From the NCBI RefSeq assembly GCF_003046175.1, contig NZ_PZZM01000001.1, forward strand, positions 2,869,001-2,933,000: DNA of 64,000 bases, in the 5' to 3' direction. The position numbers and the translations under genes are program-made. The notes beneath the pieces are model-generated. The model made no database searches. It saw only the letters and a program-made list of their open reading frames with translations, and had not been told where the DNA came from. This document shows, in pieces, positions 48,531 to 59,799 of this stretch. The DNA comes from Bosea sp. 124. GTDB taxonomy: Bacteria; Pseudomonadota; Alphaproteobacteria; Rhizobiales; Beijerinckiaceae. The first letter of the stretch is position 1; the number at the start of each line of letters is the position of its first letter.

Positions 48531-49823
48531 ATGGCGACCGAAATCCGCGTACCCACCCTCGGCGAATCCGTCTCCGAGGCGACCATCGGCAAGTGGTTCA
48601 AGAAGCCGGGCGACGCCGTGAAGGCCGACGAGCCTTTGGTCGAGCTCGAGACCGACAAGGTGACGCTCGAGGTCAATGCACCGGCGGCCGGCGTGCTTGG
48701 CGAGATCGTCGCCAAGGAAGGCGATACGGTCGGGGTCAGCGCATTGCTGGGGATGATCTCGGCCGGCGACGGCAAGGCTGCCGCTCCGGCTGCCAAGGCC
48801 GAGGAGAAGAAGGCGGATACGGCTGTGGCCCAGGCCGCTGGCAAAGCCGGCGAGGCGACCGCCGCCGCCGCCGAAAAGAAGACTGGCGAGGTCGCCGGCG
48901 ACACCCAGATCAAGCCCGCGACCAAGGCCGCCGATTCCGGCCCGGCCGTCTCGCGCCTGGCGGCCGAGAGCGGGGTCGATCCCTCGACCGCCAATGCCTC
49001 GGGCAAGGATGGTCGCGTCACCAAGGGCGACATGCTGGCTGCGATCGCGACCGGCCCGGCCGTGGCCGCCTCGGCGCCGGCCGCTCCCGTGCAGGTCCGC
49101 GCACCGTCGGTTGCCGACGACGCCTCGCGCGAAGAGCGCGTCCGCATGACCAAGCTGCGCCAGACCATCGCGCGCCGCCTCAAGGAAGCCCAGTCCACCG
49201 CGGCGATGCTGACCACCTTCAACGAGGTGGACATGTCGGCGGTGATGGCCCTGCGCAACCAGTACAAGGACGTGTTCGAGAAGAAGCACGGCGTGAAGCT
49301 CGGCTTCATGGGCTTCTTCGTGAAGGCCTGCGTCCAGGCGCTGAAGGACGTGCCTTCGGTCAATGCCGAGATCGACGGCACCGACATCATCTACAAGAAC
49401 TATTATCACATCGCGGTGGCGGTCGGGACCGACAAGGGCTTGGTCGTGCCGGTGGTGCGCGATGCCGATGCGCTCTCGATCGCTGGCGTCGAGAAAGAGA
49501 TCGGCGCGCTCGGCAAGAAGGCCCGCGACGGCGCCCTCAAGATCGAGGACATGCAGGGCGGCACCTTCACGATCTCGAATGGCGGTGTCTACGGCTCGCT
49601 GATGTCGACGCCGATCCTGAACGCGCCGCAGTCGGCGATCCTCGGCATGCACAAGATCCAGGAGCGCCCGATGGTCGTCGGCGGCCAGATCGTGATCCGC
49701 CCGATGATGTATCTCGCGGTCAGCTACGACCACCGCATCATCGACGGCAAGGAGGCGGTGACCTTCCTCGTCCGCATCAAGGAGGCGCTGGAGGACCCGG
49801 CGCGACTCGTCCTGGATCTCTGA
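48531..49823 (+). CDS. sucB: 2-oxoglutarate dehydrogenase E2 (dihydrolipoamide succinyltransferase)
   Basis: 430 aa. One lipoyl domain (about 1-78) with the lipoylated Lys43 in ETDKVTLE, an Ala/Lys-rich linker, a peripheral subunit-binding domain ([20 protein letters not shown]), a second linker, and the catalytic domain ending [13 protein letters not shown], whose His and Asp are the acyltransferase residues. Forms the core of the complex. 48 bp after sucA. Confidence 0.97.
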   Translation: MATEIRVPTLGESVSEATIGKWFKKPGDAVKADEPLVELETDKVTLEVNAPAAGVLGEIVAKEGDTVGVSALLGMISAGDGKAAAPAAKAEEKKADTAVAQAAGKAGEATAAAAEKKTGEVAGDTQIKPATKAADSGPAVSRLAAESGVDPSTANASGKDGRVTKGDMLAAIATGPAVAASAPAAPVQVRAPSVADDASREERVRMTKLRQTIARRLKEAQSTAAMLTTFNEVDMSAVMALRNQYKDVFEKKHGVKLGFMGFFVKACVQALKDVPSVNAEIDGTDIIYKNYYHIAVAVGTDKGLVVPVVRDADALSIAGVEKEIGALGKKARDGALKIEDMQGGTFTISNGGVYGSLMSTPILNAPQSAILGMHKIQERPMVVGGQIVIRPMMYLAVSYDHRIIDGKEAVTFLVRIKEALEDPARLVLDL

Positions 49824-49849
49824 TCGCGTCTGACGCGATCGGCTTTGCC

Positions 49850-49940
49850 GTCATGCCCGGGCCTGCCCCTGGCATCCACGACTTTCCTTCCTTCCGGCCG
49901 TCGAAGACGTGGATGGTCGCGACATGCCCGACCGTGACGG
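49850..49940. repeat. Palindromic repeat between sucB and lpdA
   Basis: GTCATGCCCGGGCCTGCC and CATGCCCGACCGTGACGG arms with inner CATCCACG / CGTGGATG. It fills most of the 136-bp gap. Confidence 0.65.
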
Positions 49941-49959
49941 GCGCTGAGAGGCTTTAGTG

Positions 49960-51357
49960 ATGTCCTACGATCTCGTCGTCATCGGAACCGGCCCCGGCGG
50001 CTATGTCTGCGCCATCCGCGCCGCCCAGCTCGGCCTCAAGGTCGCCGTCGTCGAGAAGCGCAAGACCCATGGCGGCACCTGCCTGAATGTCGGCTGCATC
50101 CCGTCCAAGGCACTGCTGCATGCCTCCGAGATGTTCGAGGAGGCATCGCATACCTTCCCGAGCCTCGGCGTCGTGGTCGGCAAGCCCAAGCTCGATCTGA
50201 AGCAGATGCTGGTCCACAAGCAGGAGACGGTCGACGCCAACGTCAACGGCGTCGCCTTCCTGCTGAAAAAGAACAAGATCGAGGCTTTCACGGGCATTGC
50301 CAGCATTCCGTCTGCCGGCAAGGTCGTGGTCACGGCCGCGGACGGCAAGACGCAGGAACTCGAGACGAAGAGCATCGTCATCGCCACCGGCTCCGAGGCC
50401 ACCGGCCTGCCGGGCGTGGAGATCGACGAGAAGACCGTCGTGACCTCGACCGGCGCGCTGGAGCTGACCGCCGTGCCGAAGGAACTGGTCGTCGTCGGCG
50501 CCGGCGTGATCGGGCTCGAGATCGGCTCGGTCTGGAGCCGGCTTGGCGCCAAGGTCACGGTCGTCGAATATCTCGACCGCATTCTGCCGGGTATGGACGA
50601 GGAGATCGCCAAGCAGTTCAACCGCATCCTGCAGAAGCAGGGCTTCGAGTTCATCCTCGGCTCGAAGGTGACCAAGGTCGAGACCGGCAAGAAGGGCGCG
50701 ACCGTCACGGTCGAGCCGGCCGCAGGCGGCGAGGCGAAGACGCTCTCGGCCGATATCGTGTTGGTCGCGATCGGCCGCCGGCCGAACACGGATGGGCTCG
50801 GGCTCGATGCGGCCGGTGTCGCGACCGAGCGCGGACGCGTCGTCATCGACGATCACTTCAAGACCAATGTCGCCGGCATCTACGCCATCGGCGACGTGGT
50901 GCGCGGGCCGATGCTGGCGCACAAGGCCGAAGACGAGGGCGTCGCCGTGGCCGAGATCATCGCCGGCAAGGCCGGCCATGTGAACTACGGCGCAATTCCG
51001 GGCATCGTCTACACGGCGCCGGAAGTCGCAGCGATCGGCAAGACCGAGGAAGACCTCAAGGCCGCGGGCGTCGCCTACAAGGTCGGCAAGTTCCCGTTCA
51101 CGGCGAATGGCCGCGCCCGTGCCATCCGCCACACCGACGGTTTCGTGAAGGTCCTGGCGGATGCCGCGACCGACCGCGTGCTCGGCTGCCACATCATTGG
51201 CCCCCATGCCGGCGATCTCATCGCTGAAGTCACGGTTCTGATGGAGTTCGGCGGTTCGTCGGAGGACCTCGCCCGCACCTGCCACGCCCACCCGACGCTG
51301 TCGGAAGCGGTCAAGGAAGCGGCGATGGCGGTGGAGAAGCGCCAGATCCATATGTGA
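49960..51357 (+). CDS. lpdA: Dihydrolipoamide dehydrogenase
   Basis: 465 aa from ATG 49960; the GTG at 49957 is an alternative, both served by GAGAGG. E3 flavoprotein of the oxoacid dehydrogenase complexes. FAD-binding [20 protein letters not shown], redox disulfide C41-C46 in [12 protein letters not shown] loop [13 protein letters not shown], the FAD-binding [11 protein letters not shown], and the interface His-Glu pair in [14 protein letters not shown]. Last gene of the TCA block; converges with folD. Confidence 0.97.
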   Translation: MSYDLVVIGTGPGGYVCAIRAAQLGLKVAVVEKRKTHGGTCLNVGCIPSKALLHASEMFEEASHTFPSLGVVVGKPKLDLKQMLVHKQETVDANVNGVAFLLKKNKIEAFTGIASIPSAGKVVVTAADGKTQELETKSIVIATGSEATGLPGVEIDEKTVVTSTGALELTAVPKELVVVGAGVIGLEIGSVWSRLGAKVTVVEYLDRILPGMDEEIAKQFNRILQKQGFEFILGSKVTKVETGKKGATVTVEPAAGGEAKTLSADIVLVAIGRRPNTDGLGLDAAGVATERGRVVIDDHFKTNVAGIYAIGDVVRGPMLAHKAEDEGVAVAEIIAGKAGHVNYGAIPGIVYTAPEVAAIGKTEEDLKAAGVAYKVGKFPFTANGRARAIRHTDGFVKVLADAATDRVLGCHIIGPHAGDLIAEVTVLMEFGGSSEDLARTCHAHPTLSEAVKEAAMAVEKRQIHM

Positions 51358-51369
51358 TCGGGCTGCGAC

Positions 51370-51466
51370 GTCATTCTCGGGCTATGCGAAGCATCGACCC
51401 GAGAAACTCTTCCGGGAAAAGCGCCTTCCCGTCCTGAGATGGTCGGGTCAAGCCCGACCATGACGG
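51370..51466. repeat. Palindromic repeat between convergent lpdA and folD
   Basis: GTCATTCTCGGG ... CCCGAGAAA and GATGGTCGGG...CCCGACCATGAC. It fills the 110-bp gap between two converging stop codons and is well placed to end both transcripts. Confidence 0.75.
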
Positions 51467-51467
51467 A

Positions 51468-52340
51468 TTAGCTGCCGCGCCGCGCCTTGAACGCAGTCAG
51501 CGTGTTGCGCAGCAGGCAGGCGATGGTCATCGGGCCGACGCCGCCCGGCACCGGCGTGATCGCGCCCGCGACCGTGACGGCCTCTGCGAAATCGACGTCG
51601 CCTGCAAGCTTGCCGTCCGGCATGCGGTTGATGCCGACATCGATGACGGTGGCGCCCGGCTTGATCCAGTCGGCCTTGACGAAAGCGGGGCGGCCGACGG
51701 CCGCGACGACGATGTCGGCGCGGCGCACCACGGCCGGAAGGTCGCGCGTGCGGGAATGGGTGATAGTCACGGTGCAATCGGCCTGGAGCAGCAGTTGCGC
51801 CATGGGCCGGCCGACGAGTTCGGAGCGGCCGATCACCACTGCCTCCAGGCCTGACAGCGAGGGCAGGACCCGCTTCAGCAGCAGCATCGAGCCGAGCGGC
51901 GTGCAGGGGACGAGCAGATTCTCTCCGCTTGCCTTGCCGCCGGCGAGGCGCCCGGCATTGATCGGGTGCAGGCCATCGACATCCTTGGCCGGGTCGATGG
52001 CGTCGATGATGGCGTCGGTGTCGAGATGCTTCGGCAAGGGCAACTGCACCAGGATGCCGTCGACCGCGTCGTCCGCATTGAGTTCGGCGAGCTTCGCCAG
52101 CAGGTCAGCCTGGCTGGTGTCCGCCGGCAGGCGATGGGCGACCGAGTTCATGCCGGTCTCGGCGGCGAGCTTTTCCTTGGAAGCGACATAGACGCGGCTC
52201 GCCGGATCGTCGCCGACGAGGACGACGTGCAGGCCGGGCACGAGGCCGCGCGCGGCCTTGATGGCGGCGACCTCGGATGCGATCCCGGCGCGCAGTTCGG
52301 CGGCGATGGCCTTTCCATCGATCAGGGTGGCCTGCGACAT
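51468..52340 (-). CDS. folD: Methylenetetrahydrofolate dehydrogenase / cyclohydrolase
   Basis: 290 aa from ATG 52340. Bifunctional enzyme interconverting 5,10-methylene-, methenyl- and 10-formyl-tetrahydrofolate with NADP, cytosolic dimer. Catalytic Lys in [17 protein letters not shown], substrate motif [10 protein letters not shown], and the cofactor loop [16 protein letters not shown]. The C-terminal [11 protein letters not shown] is standard. ORF upstream of 52340 lacks homology. Converges with lpdA. Confidence 0.97.
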   Translation of the reverse strand: MSQATLIDGKAIAAELRAGIASEVAAIKAARGLVPGLHVVLVGDDPASRVYVASKEKLAAETGMNSVAHRLPADTSQADLLAKLAELNADDAVDGILVQLPLPKHLDTDAIIDAIDPAKDVDGLHPINAGRLAGGKASGENLLVPCTPLGSMLLLKRVLPSLSGLEAVVIGRSELVGRPMAQLLLQADCTVTITHSRTRDLPAVVRRADIVVAAVGRPAFVKADWIKPGATVIDVGINRMPDGKLAGDVDFAEAVTVAGAITPVPGGVGPMTIACLLRNTLTAFKARRGS

Positions 52341-52515
52341 GGGGCGTCTCCATCGGCGGGGAGCCGCCCTCATGCGCGATCGGCGGGCGCACGACAAGTC
52401 CGGATGCGACGCCTGCTGTCGCAGCTGCGTCGCCCGCTTGCCCGCATCCGTGGCGGCCGGTATCGATCGTGCATGAGGCTGCGTGCATAAGCCTGCCGCT
52501 GGAGACACCGACCCC

Positions 52516-53844
52516 GTGACGACCGGTTTCGCAGCGATGCCTTCCTCGGCCAGCTATCGCCTGACCCGTGCCCGCGCTCCGCTGTGCCTCGTCGATGCGG
52601 GAGGCCTCGCGGCCGACCGTGACGGACTCGCATTGATCGATATCGCGGTGGAGGCGGGGCGGATCGCCTCGATCCTGCCTGCCGGTACGGGGACGCTGGC
52701 TGACGGGCCGGCACTCGATCTCGATGGCGGCATCGTGCTGCCGCGCCTCGTCGATGCCCATGTCCATCTCGACAAGGGCCATATCTGGCCGCGCCGGCGC
52801 AATCCGGACGGAAGCTTCATGGGCGCGCTGAACAGCGTCATGGCCGACCGCGAGGCGAACTGGTCGGCCACCGACGTGCGGGCCCGGATGGATTTCGGCC
52901 TGCGCTGTGCCTTCGCCCATGGCACGGCGGCGGTCCGGACCCATATCGATTCGCTCGGCAAGCAGATCGGCATCTCCTGGCCCGTGCTGGCGGAGCTCAG
53001 GGCGGAATGGGCGGGGCGCATCGCGATCCAGGCCTCGCCGCTGTTCGGCATCCAGTTCGCGCTCGACCAAAGCCATGTCCGCGACGTCGTGGCTGCGGTG
53101 AAAACCCATGGCGACGGGCTCTTCGGCTGCGTCAGTTACATGATCCCGGAACTCGACGCAGCGCTCGATATCGTTTTCAGCACCGCGATCGAGAACGGCT
53201 TCGATCTCGATTTCCATGTCGACGAGACCAATGATCCGCAGGCGCGCTCGCTGGAGAACATCGCCGATGCCGCGATCCGGCATCGCTTCACGGGCAGGAT
53301 ACTGGCGGGGCATTGCTGCTCGCTCGCCGTGCAGGAGCCCGAGGCCGAGGCGCGCATCATCGCCAAGGTCAGGGAGGCCGGGATCGCGGTGGTCTCGCTG
53401 CCGATGTGCAACATGTATCTGCAGGACCGTGCGCCCGGCCGCACGCCGCGTTGGCGCGGCGTCACCGCGCTGCACGAGCTGAAGGCGGCAGGCGTGCCGG
53501 TGATGATCGCGTCTGACAACACGCGTGATCCGTTCTACGCTTATGGCGATCTCGACCTGATCGAGGTGCTGCGCGAGGGCACGCGCATCCTCCAGCTCGA
53601 CCATACCGGGAACGACTGGGCCAATGCGGTGGCGCGCACGCCCTCCGCGATCATGGGGCAGGAAGGCAGGGGCGTGCTCTCGCCCGCCGGGCCAGCCGAT
53701 CTGATCTTGACGCGCGCGCGCGACTGGACCGAGTTCTTCGCGCGCCCGCAGGCCAACCGCAGCGTCCTGGTCGACGGGCGCGCCATCGACACGACGCTGC
53801 CGGACCATCGCGAACTCGATCATCTGATGGGCGGGCGGTCGTGA
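52516..53844 (+). CDS. Cytosine-deaminase-like amidohydrolase
   Basis: 442 aa from GTG 52516 (GGAG 11 nt upstream); GTG 52483 and ATG 52537 are alternatives. Metal-dependent TIM-barrel hydrolase with HVHLDKG (two metal His), HVDETND and GHCCSLA (further His), and [13 protein letters not shown] (metal Asp), the pattern of cytosine and isocytosine deaminases. The substrate could be cytosine, creatinine-like or another cyclic amidine. Downstream FAD oxidoreductase and quinone reductase genes on the same strand suggest a small catabolic set. Confidence 0.83.
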   Translation: MTTGFAAMPSSASYRLTRARAPLCLVDAGGLAADRDGLALIDIAVEAGRIASILPAGTGTLADGPALDLDGGIVLPRLVDAHVHLDKGHIWPRRRNPDGSFMGALNSVMADREANWSATDVRARMDFGLRCAFAHGTAAVRTHIDSLGKQIGISWPVLAELRAEWAGRIAIQASPLFGIQFALDQSHVRDVVAAVKTHGDGLFGCVSYMIPELDAALDIVFSTAIENGFDLDFHVDETNDPQARSLENIADAAIRHRFTGRILAGHCCSLAVQEPEAEARIIAKVREAGIAVVSLPMCNMYLQDRAPGRTPRWRGVTALHELKAAGVPVMIASDNTRDPFYAYGDLDLIEVLREGTRILQLDHTGNDWANAVARTPSAIMGQEGRGVLSPAGPADLILTRARDWTEFFARPQANRSVLVDGRAIDTTLPDHRELDHLMGGRS

Positions 53845-53871
53845 TGTCGACCTCGCCTGCCATCCTGCGTC

Positions 53872-53964
53872 GTCATGGTCGGCCTTGTGCCGGCCATCCA
53901 CGCCTTCCTCCGGCGACGGCGGTGTTCAAGACGTGGATGCTCGGCACAAGGCCGACCATGACGG
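53872..53964. repeat. GTCATGGTCGGCC palindrome before the FAD oxidoreductase
   Basis: GTCATGGTCGGCCTTGTGCC and GGCACAAGGCCGACCATGAC are near-perfect 20-bp inverted arms; an inner pair GGCCATCCACG / CGTGGATGC lies between. Confidence 0.85.
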
Positions 53965-53980
53965 CAGAGGCCAGCTATCC

Positions 53981-55405
53981 ATGACCAGCCGCTACGACAT
54001 AGCTGCCCTCAAGGCCTGGCTCTCCGGCATTCGCACGGAGGAAAATCCTGCGCTGGTGAAGCAGAAGAGCCGCGACTTCTTCTGGTATTCGCCGGTGCTG
54101 AAGCGCCAGCTTGACCATGTCACCGCCGATATCGTCGTCGCGCCGACGAGCGAGGCGCAGGTGCTGGAGACGCTCGCCGCCTGCCATGCGCTCGGAATTC
54201 CCGTCACGCCGCGCGGCACCGGGACGGGCAATTACGGCCAGGCGATGCCGCTTTCGGGCGGCGTGCTGCTCGATCTGTCCGGCTTCAACAAGGTCATCGA
54301 GATCGGCCATGGCCGCTATGTCGCCGAGCCCGGCGCGGTGATGGCGCGGATCGACGAGGAGACGCGAGCCCATTCGCGGCAGGAGCTCAGGCTCCACCCC
54401 TCGACCTATCAGACCGCCTCGATCGGCGGCTTCATCGCCGGCGGCTCGGGCGGTGTCGGGTCGATCAAATGGGGTGGCCTGCGCGACTGGGGCAACATCG
54501 TCCGCCTCAAGGTCGCGACGATGGAGGCCAGCCCGCGCATCCTCGAACTCGCCGGCGAGGATTTGCACAAGGTCGCCCACGCCTACGGCACCAACGGCAT
54601 CGTCACGCAGGTCGAGATGCCGCTGGCGCCGGCCTATGACTGGGTCGACGTCATCGTCGGCTTTCCCAGCCTGCGGGCGGCGGCCGAATTCGCCAATCAG
54701 CTCGGCGAGCAGGACGGTCTGGCGCTGAAGAACCTCTGCGTCGTGGCTGCGCCGGCGCCGCACGACTATTTCCTGCGCCATCGCAAATTCCTGCCGCGGG
54801 AGAGCCATCTGGTGATCGTGATGGTCGCCGATTTCGCGGTCGAGTCGCTGTTGGCTTATGCGCGCCGGTTCAGGGGAGCGGAGCTGCTGCTGCGCTCGGA
54901 CAGGCTTTCAGCCGAAGATGCCAAGGGCCTGCCGCCGGCTTACGAACTCGGCTGGAACCACACGACGCTGCGGGCGCTCAGGGTCGACCCTGCTATCACC
55001 TATCTGCAGGTGCTCTACCCGTTCCCGAACCAGATCGAGCTGATCGACCGAATTCATGCCCGTTTCGGCGACGAGGTCGTCTGCCATCTCGAGTTCGTCC
55101 GTTTCGACGGCAAGGTTACCTGCTTCGGCCTGCCGCTGGTGCGCTTCACCACGGAGGAGCGGCTGGACGAGATCGTGGCGATCCATGAGGAGATGGGTGC
55201 GCCGATCTTCAACCCGCATCGCTACACGCTGGAAGAGGGCGGCATGAAGCAGACCGACGAGGCGCAGCTCGCCTTCAAGCGCGAGGCCGACCCGCAGGGG
55301 CTGCTCAACCCCGGCAAGATGATCGCCTGGGAGGACCCGTCCTATGACTGTCGGGCGGGCGGCACCTTCCTGTTCCGCAGTCTGTCGGAAGCCGGGGTCG
55401 GCTAA
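53981..55405 (+). CDS. FAD-linked oxidoreductase, type 4 (vanillyl-alcohol-oxidase fold)
   Basis: 474 aa from ATG 53981. The PCMH-type FAD-binding domain is at about 50-225 (VTPRGTGTGNYGQAMPLSGGV, then SIGGFIAGGSGGVGSIKWG), and a C-terminal catalytic domain ends GLLNPGKMIAWEDPS as in D-lactate/glycolate dehydrogenases and related oxidases. No signal peptide. It oxidises a hydroxy acid or cyclic substrate; which one is unknown. The downstream gene begins 2 bp past its stop. Confidence 0.88.
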   Translation: MTSRYDIAALKAWLSGIRTEENPALVKQKSRDFFWYSPVLKRQLDHVTADIVVAPTSEAQVLETLAACHALGIPVTPRGTGTGNYGQAMPLSGGVLLDLSGFNKVIEIGHGRYVAEPGAVMARIDEETRAHSRQELRLHPSTYQTASIGGFIAGGSGGVGSIKWGGLRDWGNIVRLKVATMEASPRILELAGEDLHKVAHAYGTNGIVTQVEMPLAPAYDWVDVIVGFPSLRAAAEFANQLGEQDGLALKNLCVVAAPAPHDYFLRHRKFLPRESHLVIVMVADFAVESLLAYARRFRGAELLLRSDRLSAEDAKGLPPAYELGWNHTTLRALRVDPAITYLQVLYPFPNQIELIDRIHARFGDEVVCHLEFVRFDGKVTCFGLPLVRFTTEERLDEIVAIHEEMGAPIFNPHRYTLEEGGMKQTDEAQLAFKREADPQGLLNPGKMIAWEDPSYDCRAGGTFLFRSLSEAGVG

Positions 55406-55407
55406 GC

Positions 55408-55989
55408 ATGCGTGTCCTCGTGCTCTACGCCCACCCCAATCCCGAGAGTTTCGGCGCGGCGCTGCACGATGCGGTCGTCGCGGGCCTGCGCGCGGCCGGT
55501 CACGAGGTCGATGACTGCGACCTTTATGCGGAGGGCTTCGACGCCGTTTTGAGCCGCGAGGAGCGCGTCGGCTATCATGACCTCGACAACAACACGCGCC
55601 CGGTTGCCGGCCATGTCGCGCGGCTGCAGGCCGCGGAGGCACTGGTACTGTGTTTCCCGGTGTGGAATTTCGGCTATCCGGCGATCCTCAAGGGCTTCTT
55701 CGACCGCGTCTTCCTGCCCGGCATTTCGTTCAAGCTGGTCGATGGCAAGGTCAGGCCCAATCTCTGGAACATCCGCAAGCTAGCGGCGGTGACGACCTAT
55801 GGCGGCTCGCGCTGGCGAGCTTTGTTGATGGGCGATCCGCCGCGCAAGCTGTTTGGCCGTGTGCTGCGGGCGGTCTGCCATCCGACCGTGCGACCGCGCT
55901 ATCTGGCGCATTACGACATGAACCGCGCCACGCCGGAAACCCGTGCCGATTTCCTGCGGTCGGTCGCGGAAAAGATGCGCGCACTGTGA
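55408..55989 (+). CDS. NAD(P)H:quinone oxidoreductase, flavodoxin-like fold
   Basis: 193 aa. NQO1/KefF-type: FMN/FAD-binding start VLYAHPNPESFGAALHDAV and the conserved CFPVWNFGYPAILKGFFDRVFLPG with GGSRW later. Reduces quinones or similar acceptors by two-electron transfer. It begins 2 bp after the FAD oxidoreductase stop, so co-expression is nearly certain. No KefC-type potassium efflux gene lies adjacent; kup is elsewhere. Confidence 0.9.
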   Translation: MRVLVLYAHPNPESFGAALHDAVVAGLRAAGHEVDDCDLYAEGFDAVLSREERVGYHDLDNNTRPVAGHVARLQAAEALVLCFPVWNFGYPAILKGFFDRVFLPGISFKLVDGKVRPNLWNIRKLAAVTTYGGSRWRALLMGDPPRKLFGRVLRAVCHPTVRPRYLAHYDMNRATPETRADFLRSVAEKMRAL

Positions 55990-56106
55990 CAGCGGGCCTA
56001 TGATTGTCATCACGCTGTCATCTTGGCAGGCGAACAGGCAGCCGGCGAAGCGACTTCCTGATCCGCATAAGGATCGAGCCCAGGACCGAGCTAAGGACCG
56101 AGCGAG

Positions 56107-56589
56107 ATGACCAAGGCACTCGAGAAGAGCGTGGGCCGGGCCTTGCTCGTCACGGCGCGGCTGCATCGTGCGCGGATGGGGGAAAGGCTGAATGCGCTCG
56201 GCCTCTTTCCCGGGCAGGAGCAGGCGCTGAAGGCCTTGCAGCCGGCGCCGATGACGATGGGCGAGCTTGCCACGCTGCTCCGGGTCAAGCCGCCGACGGT
56301 GTCCAAGACGATCGGGCGGCTGTCATTGCAGGGGCTGGTGACGCGCGAGGGGGGCGGCCGCGACGGCCGGCTGGTTCAGGTCGCGCTGACGGAGGTGGGC
56401 CACAAGACGGCCGCTGCGCTCGATGCCGTCTGGACGCAGGTCGAGGACGAACTGCTCGACAAGCTCGACGCGAAGGAGCGCAAGCAGCTCCGCAAGCTGT
56501 TGCGCAAGGCTGCGAAGGGGCTGTCGAAGGCGGGCGTCGAGGTCGACGACCCGGATGCGGATGGCGACGAGGTCGACAGCGACGCCTAG
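56107..56589 (+). CDS. MarR-family regulator
   Basis: 160 aa. Winged-helix MarR core: GLFPGQEQALKALQPAPMTM, recognition helix in LATLLRVKPPTVSKTIGRLSLQG, wing GLVTREGGGRDGRLVQVALT. The C terminus is unusually acidic (DDPDADGDEVDSDA). It may control the preceding oxidoreductase genes or the DMT transporter behind it. Ligand unknown. Confidence 0.9.
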   Translation: MTKALEKSVGRALLVTARLHRARMGERLNALGLFPGQEQALKALQPAPMTMGELATLLRVKPPTVSKTIGRLSLQGLVTREGGGRDGRLVQVALTEVGHKTAAALDAVWTQVEDELLDKLDAKERKQLRKLLRKAAKGLSKAGVEVDDPDADGDEVDSDA

Positions 56590-56694
56590 AGACCGTTTCG
56601 TGCGCTCTCCTGACGGGCGCATGGAGTGCATGCGTTCAACCACTGGTCAGGGGCGCTAAATCGGTTAAATCTGGTCCGGTCATTCTCTCCGCGC

Positions 56695-57627
56695 ATGACG
56701 GGAACTGCCTTGCCCGCCGCCACGTCTCATCTCCCGGAGACACGCCGGTCGCGTCTGATCGCGATCGGCCTGATCTGCGGCGCCGTGCTGTTCTTTGCCC
56801 TGCTCGATGCCAGCGCAAAATGGCTGTCGGGCCATATCGACCCGATGCAGGCCGTTTTCGCGCGCTATGCCGGCAGCATGGCTCTCGTGTTGATGCTGCT
56901 CAACCCGTGGAGCCGCCCGGGCGTGCTGCGGACAAAGCGGCCCTGGCTCCAGGGCATCCGCTCGCTGCTGCTGCTGGGTTCGACGGCGCTGAACTTCGTC
57001 GCGCTCAAATATCTTCAGCTCGCGGAGACGGTCTCGATCATGTTCGCCGGGCCGCTTCTGGTCGCGCTCGTCGCAGGCCCGATGCTGGGCGAGTGGCCCG
57101 GGCCGCGCCGACTGGCGGCGATCGCGGTCGGCTTCCTCGGCGTGCTGGTGATCACGCGGCCGGGGCTGGGCGTCATGCATCCGGCGGCTTGGCTCAGCGT
57201 CTTCGGCTGCATCTGCTACAGCTTCTATGCGCTGGCGACCCGGCAGCTCGCCGCCTACGATCCCCCGGAGACGACGATGGTGTATTCCGGCGTCGCCGGC
57301 ACCGTGGCCATGCTGCCGCTGATCCCGTTCGTCTGGTCGACGCCGGAGACGCCGCTGGTCTGGGCGGTGATGCTCGGCACCGGGCTGATCGGCGGCTTCG
57401 GGCACTGGCTGCTGATCCTGGCGCATCGTCTGGCGCCGGCGACCGTGCTCGCGCCGTTCATCTATTCGCAGATCGTCTGGATGATCCTGCTCGGCTGGTT
57501 CGTCTTCGGCCAGTTCCCGGATGGCTGGACCTTCGCCGGCGCAGCGATCGTGATCATATCGGGGCTCTACCTGCTCTATCGCGAGCGGGTCAGGAAGCTG
57601 CCGGACGCGGCGGCGCGGATCGACTAG
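56695..57627 (+). CDS. EamA/DMT-superfamily transporter
   Basis: 310 aa from ATG 56695. Ten helices in two EamA repeats (AVLFFALLDASAKWL; FIYSQIVWMILLGWFVFGQFP). Similar to RarD/S-adenosylmethionine-type DMT carriers of alphaproteobacteria. Follows the MarR gene by 105 bp on the same strand, so it may be a MarR-controlled exporter. Substrate unknown. Confidence 0.87.
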   Translation: MTGTALPAATSHLPETRRSRLIAIGLICGAVLFFALLDASAKWLSGHIDPMQAVFARYAGSMALVLMLLNPWSRPGVLRTKRPWLQGIRSLLLLGSTALNFVALKYLQLAETVSIMFAGPLLVALVAGPMLGEWPGPRRLAAIAVGFLGVLVITRPGLGVMHPAAWLSVFGCICYSFYALATRQLAAYDPPETTMVYSGVAGTVAMLPLIPFVWSTPETPLVWAVMLGTGLIGGFGHWLLILAHRLAPATVLAPFIYSQIVWMILLGWFVFGQFPDGWTFAGAAIVIISGLYLLYRERVRKLPDAAARID

Positions 57628-57695
57628 AGCATCGGCCCCGCGCATCTCCTGAAAGAAATGCTCGGGGCAGGCCCGAGCCTGACGTATCGGCTCGC

Positions 57696-59693
57696 TCAGA
57701 CCGTGACCTGGGTGCCGACCTCCACGACGCGGCCGGTCGGGATCTGGAAAAAGCTCGTCGCGTCCGTCGCGCTCTTGGTCAGCGAGATGTAGAAATTGTC
57801 CTGCCAGACCGGCATGCCCGATTGCGGCGAGGCCTTGATCGAGCGGCGCGACAGGAAGAACGAGGTCGACATGATGTCGAACTTGAAGCCCTGCTTGCGC
57901 AGGATCGCCAGCCCCTTCGGCACGTTCGGGCTCTCCATGTAGCCATAGACCATGTCGACGCGCCAGAAATCGTCGGTGATGCGCGAGAGGCGCACGCGCT
58001 CCTCGTCGGGGATGCGCGGCGTGTCGGCCGAGCGCACGGTCAGGATGACGTTGCGTTCGTGCAGCACCTTGTTGTGCTTGAGGTTGTGCAGCAGCGAGGC
58101 CGGCGCGGTCTCCGGGTCGCTGGTCAGGAAGACGGCCATGCCCTTGACCCGGTAGGGTGGGCTCTTGGAAAGCATGCCGACCAGTTCCAGCAGCGGCACG
58201 TCGGTCTTGCGGGTCTTGTCGAAGAGGATCTTGGTGCCGCGCACCCAGGTCCACATCAGGACGATCAGCACCGCCGCCATCATCACCGGCACATAGCCGC
58301 CGCTGAAGAGCTTCAGCATGTTGGCAGCGAAGAAGGCGATATCGATGACGAGGAAGGGGGTGATCACGGCGATCGTCGCCGTGAGCCCCCAGCGCCAGCC
58401 CTTCCAGATCACGATGAAGGCGAGCAGCGAATCGACCACCATCGCGCCGAAGACGGAGATGCCATAGGCGTGCGACAGGTTCGACGAGGAGCGGAAGGTC
58501 CAGACCAGCAGCAGCACGACGATCAGCAGGATCGCGTTGATGCGCGGGATGAAGATCTGACCGGAGGTCTGCTCCGAAGTGTGGCGGATCTCGAGGCGCG
58601 GCAGCAGGCCGAGCTGCACGGCCTGGCGGGTCAGCGAGAAGGCGCCGGTGATCACGGCCTGGCTGGCGATGATCGTCGCGATCGTCGCCATGATGACGAG
58701 CGGCAGGATGAAGCCCTGGGGCGCCAGCTTGTAGAACGGGTTGTCGATGGCTGTCGGGTCGGAGAGGATCAGCGCGCCCTGGCCGAGATAATTGAGCCAG
58801 AGGGCCGGAAAAACGAGCCAGATCCAGGCGCTGCGGATCGGGCCGCGGCCGAAATGGCCCATATCGGCATAGAGCGCCTCGGCGCCCGTCACCGCCAGGC
58901 AGACCGAGCCGAGCACGGCAAGCGATACGCCCGGATGATCGAAGAAGAAGCGCAGGCCCCAATAGGGGTTGATCGAGGCGAAGACGCCGAGATCGTCGGC
59001 GATGTGGTAGATGCCGAGGCCGGCCAGGGTCAGGAACCAGACCATCATCACGGGTCCGAAGAAATTCGCGACCTTCTCCGTGCCCCGGCTCTGGACCAGG
59101 AAAAGGGCGATCAGGATGCCGGAGGCGATCGAGACAACGTATTCGTCGAGCGCCGGCGTGACCAGCTTGATGCCCTCGACGGCGGAAAGGACCGAAATCG
59201 CCGGCGTGATCACCGCATCGCCATAAAACAGCGCCGCGCCGGCCATGCCGAGGAAAAGCACGACGCCGCCGCGCATCCGCCCGAGCGCGCGCTGCGCCAG
59301 CGCGACCAGCGTCAGCGTGCCGCCTTCGCCGTTGTTGTCGGCACTGAGCAGCAGCACGACATATTTCAGGGTCACGACGACGACGAGCGACCAAAGGATC
59401 AGCGACAGCACGCCGATGATGATGCCGCGCGGGATCGGTGTGTTCAGAAGCAGATCGACCGAGCCGCCATGGCCGCCCGAGGCGGCTCCGGTGGCGGCCA
59501 GGACGGTCTCTCGCAGCGCGTAGAGCGGACTCGTGCCGATGTCGCCATAGACGACGCCGAGCGCACCCAGAGCGAGCGTCGCGTAGCTGGCATGGCTGTG
59601 GCCCTGCCGGGAAGCGCCGCCGTGCCCGTCATCAAGGCCGAAACGCGAATCCTCCGGCTTCGGGGTCGGGGGATTCGTCTGGTCATGCCCCAT
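57696..59693 (-). CDS. kup: Potassium uptake protein Kup
   Basis: 665 aa. About twelve membrane helices; the signature [18 protein letters not shown] lies near residue 45, followed by [13 protein letters not shown] cytoplasmic C-terminal domain spans about 480-665. Kup is a proton/potassium symporter, used mainly in acid. The N-terminal 38 residues are hydrophilic and His-rich ([16 protein letters not shown]). Alone on its strand, converging with the DMT gene. Confidence 0.96.
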   Translation of the reverse strand: MGHDQTNPPTPKPEDSRFGLDDGHGGASRQGHSHASYATLALGALGVVYGDIGTSPLYALRETVLAATGAASGGHGGSVDLLLNTPIPRGIIIGVLSLILWSLVVVVTLKYVVLLLSADNNGEGGTLTLVALAQRALGRMRGGVVLFLGMAGAALFYGDAVITPAISVLSAVEGIKLVTPALDEYVVSIASGILIALFLVQSRGTEKVANFFGPVMMVWFLTLAGLGIYHIADDLGVFASINPYWGLRFFFDHPGVSLAVLGSVCLAVTGAEALYADMGHFGRGPIRSAWIWLVFPALWLNYLGQGALILSDPTAIDNPFYKLAPQGFILPLVIMATIATIIASQAVITGAFSLTRQAVQLGLLPRLEIRHTSEQTSGQIFIPRINAILLIVVLLLVWTFRSSSNLSHAYGISVFGAMVVDSLLAFIVIWKGWRWGLTATIAVITPFLVIDIAFFAANMLKLFSGGYVPVMMAAVLIVLMWTWVRGTKILFDKTRKTDVPLLELVGMLSKSPPYRVKGMAVFLTSDPETAPASLLHNLKHNKVLHERNVILTVRSADTPRIPDEERVRLSRITDDFWRVDMVYGYMESPNVPKGLAILRKQGFKFDIMSTSFFLSRRSIKASPQSGMPVWQDNFYISLTKSATDATSFFQIPTGRVVEVGTQVTV

Positions 59694-59799
59694 AGGGGAT
59701 CTCCGCGCGCGCTGCGATGCAGCGAAAGGCCGGGGCCTCTAACACAATGCCGAGAGCGCGCAAAGGCGCTGTCGTGCATTCAGTGCAAGGCAAGGAGGC

